Made by a program: the position numbers and the translations under genes. Shown here one piece after another: positions 59,782 to 64,000 of a DNA stretch of 64,000 bases. This DNA comes from DATFDN01 sp963818725 (GTDB lineage Bacteria; Pseudomonadota; Alphaproteobacteria; Acetobacterales; Acetobacteraceae), in assembly GCA_963818725.1 (NCBI GenBank), contig CAWFTU010000012.1, positions 62,001 through 126,000 of the forward strand. The letters run 5' to 3'. The notes beneath the pieces were generated by a model. It was not told where the DNA came from and searched no databases. It worked only from the letters and a program-made list of their open reading frames with translations. Each line of letters starts with the position of its first letter. The first letter of the stretch is position 1.

Positions 59782-60337
59782 GCTGAGGATGGGGCGCCTC
59801 GAACCGATCTCCGGTCAGGGGCCGCTCTACATGCTCGACGGCGTCGCGCCGCGCGTGCATCCGACCGCCTTCATCGCACCGAACGCGGCGGTGATCGGCG
59901 ACGTGGAGATTGGCCCCGAGACCGGGATCTGGTTCGGCTGCGTTGTTCGCGGCGACACCAACAAAATCCGCATTGGCGCGCGCAGCAACATCCAGGATGG
60001 CACCATTGTCCATGTGGACGATGCCTCATCCACCATGATTGGCGATGACGTGACGGTGGGGCACGCGGCGATCATCCACGGCTGCACGCTCAAGGACCGC
60101 GCCTTCGTCGGAATGGGCTCGACCGTGCTTGATCTCGCGGTGATTGAGGAAGAGGGGATGCTCGGCGCTGGCGGGCTGCTCACGCCAGGCAAGGTGATCG
60201 GCAGTCGCGAGCTGTGGACCGGCAGCCCCGCCAAGCTGCGGCGCGTAATGGACGAGGCTGAGCGGGCCATGTTCGACCGCAACGCGGTGGTCTATCGCGG
60301 GCTGGCGGCGCGATACCGGGCAGGGCTGGGCCGGTAA
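59774..60337 (+). CDS. Gamma-carbonic anhydrase-family protein (left-handed beta helix)
   Basis: A 187-aa protein built of hexapeptide repeats (VHPTAFIAPNAAVIGDVEIG, GTIVHVDDASSTMIGDDVTV, ending in VIGSRELWTGSPAKLRR). The three zinc His are in IVHVDD and VGHAAIIHGC. It trimerises in the family. Carbonic anhydrase activity is known for some members only. Its start lies within the argC 3' end. Supply of bicarbonate for carbamoyl phosphate in arginine synthesis would fit the location but is inference. Confidence 0.88.
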   Translation: MAELRMGRLEPISGQGPLYMLDGVAPRVHPTAFIAPNAAVIGDVEIGPETGIWFGCVVRGDTNKIRIGARSNIQDGTIVHVDDASSTMIGDDVTVGHAAIIHGCTLKDRAFVGMGSTVLDLAVIEEEGMLGAGGLLTPGKVIGSRELWTGSPAKLRRVMDEAERAMFDRNAVVYRGLAARYRAGLGR

Positions 60338-60364
60338 CGTCGCGACCACCCGACCGGAAAGGGA

Positions 60365-61076
60365 TCAGGCCGTCACCTGCATCTCGCCTAGATAGGCCTC
60401 GCGGATCAGCGGATTCTGCCGCAGCTCCGCCGCTGTTCCCGATAACACCACCTGCCCGGTTTGCAGCACGTACGCCCGATGCGCGATCTGCAACGCCATA
60501 TTGGCGTTCTGCTCGACCATGAAGATCGTCGTGCCCTGACGATTGATCTGCTGAATGATCTCGAAGGTCTGCTCCACATAGAGGGGCGACAGGCCCATCG
60601 AGGGTTCGTCCATGCAGAGCAGGCGCGGGCGGGCCATCAGCGCGCGGCCCATTGCCACCATCTGCTGCTCGCCGCCCGATAGTGTGCCGGCGATCTGGGT
60701 GCGGCGCTCCTTCACGCGCGGGAACAGCTCGTACACGCGTTCCAGATCCTGCTCGAACTCCGCCCCGCGTTTTCGCAGGTAGGCGCCCATCTCCAGGTTC
60801 TCGAACACCGTCATACGCGGAAACAACCGGCGTGCCTCCAGGACCGGGGCGATGCCGCGCTTCACGCGCTCGGCGGTGGACAGGCGTTCGATCGCGGCGC
60901 CATCGAAGATCACGGTGCCGCGCGCCGGACGCACGACGCCCATGATGGTCTTCATCGTGGTGGACTTGCCGCAGGCGTTGCCGCCCAGAAGGCTCACGAT
61001 CTCACCTTTCTCGATCGTGTAGTTGACCTGCTTCAGCACGTGCAAGTCGCCGTAGTACGTGTCGACGTCCTTGAAC

Positions 61077-61087
<11 letters not shown>
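60365..61087 (-). CDS. livF: Branched-chain amino acid ABC transporter ATP-binding protein LivF
   Basis: A 240-aa ATPase from ATG 61087. Walker A is GGNACGKST, the signature is LSGGEQQM, Walker B is LLCMDEPSMGLSP, and the H-loop region reads MVEQNANMAL with Gln-Asn as in LivF. Walker A has Ala-Cys where GxNGxGKS is usual, a mild variant. Its start overlaps the livM-livG stop by eleven bases. With livM-livG and livH it forms a Liv-type importer. Confidence 0.92.
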
Positions 61088-63143
<2,056 letters not shown>

Positions 63144-63153
63144 CGCGTCGCTC

Positions 63154-64000
63154 TCACGATTTGGTTGGGGCCAAGCGGCCGAGCAGGCCGGAAGGCCGGA
63201 ACACCAGAACCCCAACCAGGATCGAGAAGATGATCACATCCGCCCAGGACGCGGCGATGAACTGTCCGCCATAGGACTCGATCAGCCCGATCAGGATGCC
63301 GCCGACCATGGCGCCGGGCACGTTGCCGATCCCGCCCAGCACGGCGGCGGTGAAGGCCCGCAGCCCGGCAGTGAAGCCGATGATGAAGCTGGTGAAATTG
63401 TAGTAGAGACCGAAGATCATCCCGCCCGCGCCGGCCAGCGCCGAGCCGAGAAAAAACGCGGTGAGGATGACCCGGTCCACCTCCACCCCCATCATCCGTG
63501 CCGCTTCCGGGTCTTGCGCGGTGGCGCGCATCGCCTTGCCGAGCTTGCTTCGTTGCACAAAAAGCCAGAGCCCGCCCATCAGCACGACCGCGACCGCCCA
63601 GATCAGGAGCTGGCGCAACTCGAGCACCGCTCCGCCCAGGTGCCAGCGCACAGCTGGGAGTGGATTGGGGAAGTTCTTTGAATCCGCTCCCAAGGTGAGG
63701 AGGACGATGTTGAACAGGATATAGGACACTCCGATCGTGGTGATCATCGCGGCCGGCCCGGTCTCGTTGCGCAACGGGCGCAGCGACAGGCGCTCGATGG
63801 CCATCCCGAGCACGCCGGAGCCCAGCATGGTGGCCGCGAACGCCGCGACCAGCACGCCGACCAGGGGCAGCCCGGTCAGGATCACGTCCTGACCGGACAG
63901 CCCGAAGGACTGCAATGTTCCCATGGCGATGAACGAGCCGATCATGAAGACATTGAAGTGGGCGAAGTTGATCAGCTCGAGGATGCCGTAGACCAGCGTG
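63154..64000 (-). CDS. livH: Liv-type ABC transporter permease LivH, 5' end outside the window
   Basis: The stop is at 63154 and the frame runs off the right edge (last codons in the window read TLVYGILELINFAHFNVFMI). About 282 residues are visible, with multiple helices and the LivH blocks GKAMRATAQDPEAARMMGVE (the EAA-like loop) and FTAGLRAFTAAVLGGIGNVPG. It is the inner-membrane partner of the LivM half of the fused gene. A binding-protein gene may lie beyond the edge; the broken one at 9946 is far away on the other strand. Confidence 0.93.
   Translation of the reverse strand, partial: TLVYGILELINFAHFNVFMIGSFIAMGTLQSFGLSGQDVILTGLPLVGVLVAAFAATMLGSGVLGMAIERLSLRPLRNETGPAAMITTIGVSYILFNIVLLTLGADSKNFPNPLPAVRWHLGGAVLELRQLLIWAVAVVLMGGLWLFVQRSKLGKAMRATAQDPEAARMMGVEVDRVILTAFFLGSALAGAGGMIFGLYYNFTSFIIGFTAGLRAFTAAVLGGIGNVPGAMVGGILIGLIESYGGQFIAASWADVIIFSILVGVLVFRPSGLLGRLAPTKS

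Overview
This is a GC-rich bacterial chromosome segment. Gene content and protein style (general L-amino-acid ABC transporter AapJQMP, DUF1127 and DUF1489 proteins, an rpsI with an N-terminal extension, a Liv-type ABC system, type-2 ArgC) point to an alphaproteobacterium, most likely Rhodospirillales/Acetobacteraceae. The taxonomy is inferred from protein resemblance only.

Layout. 1-1129 holds no gene I can support. 1130-6118 is the prkA-yeaH-spoVR stress module, preceded by a 36-codon ORF with a perfect Shine-Dalgarno. 6165-9793 carries a thioesterase, an SDR, a DUF1127 protein and an M24 peptidase whose first metal ligand is Asn. 9946-13891 is a Liv-type binding-protein gene split by an IS630 element, itself split by an IS110/IS1111-type element. 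13960-18618 has an RraA-like protein, a methyltransferase, a frameshifted M19 dipeptidase and an aldo/keto reductase. 18762-25316 is aapJQMP plus kup. 25771-27271 is a variant Nramp transporter with a structured leader. 27277-35364 (minus strand) holds an enoyl-CoA hydratase, a frameshifted ADP-forming acyl-CoA synthetase, a TauE/SafE exporter and the sulfate-assimilation genes cysI-cysH-cysJ. 35621-47593 holds a divergent PEP carboxylase, amidohydrolase and amidase genes, an MBL-fold protein, sulfite oxidase, tcuB with a frameshifted tcuA, and a truncated haemoglobin. 48263-55140 is a nested mobile-element island. 55306-64000 returns to housekeeping genes: PPIase, argJ, rplM-rpsI, argC, gamma-carbonic anhydrase and livF / fused livM-livG / livH.

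The most interesting object is at 48457-52082. It is an IS1595-family transposon with 23-bp imperfect terminal inverted repeats and an exact 8-bp target duplication (GATTGTTC). It carries cargo in one tightly packed minus-strand operon: transposase, nuclease/N6-methylase/specificity fusion, RelE-like toxin, small antitoxin. It sits in the 3' end of an ISNCY transposase gene. The methylase has lost its SAM-binding motif region and the toxin has an in-frame TGA, so this copy is decayed, but the architecture is that of a transposon moving a restriction-modification plus toxin-antitoxin module.

A second theme is the number of single-base frameshifts (M19 dipeptidase, acyl-CoA synthetase, tcuA, IS110, second ISNCY, methylase). 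Either the genome is decaying under IS activity or the assembly has residual indel errors; raw reads would decide.
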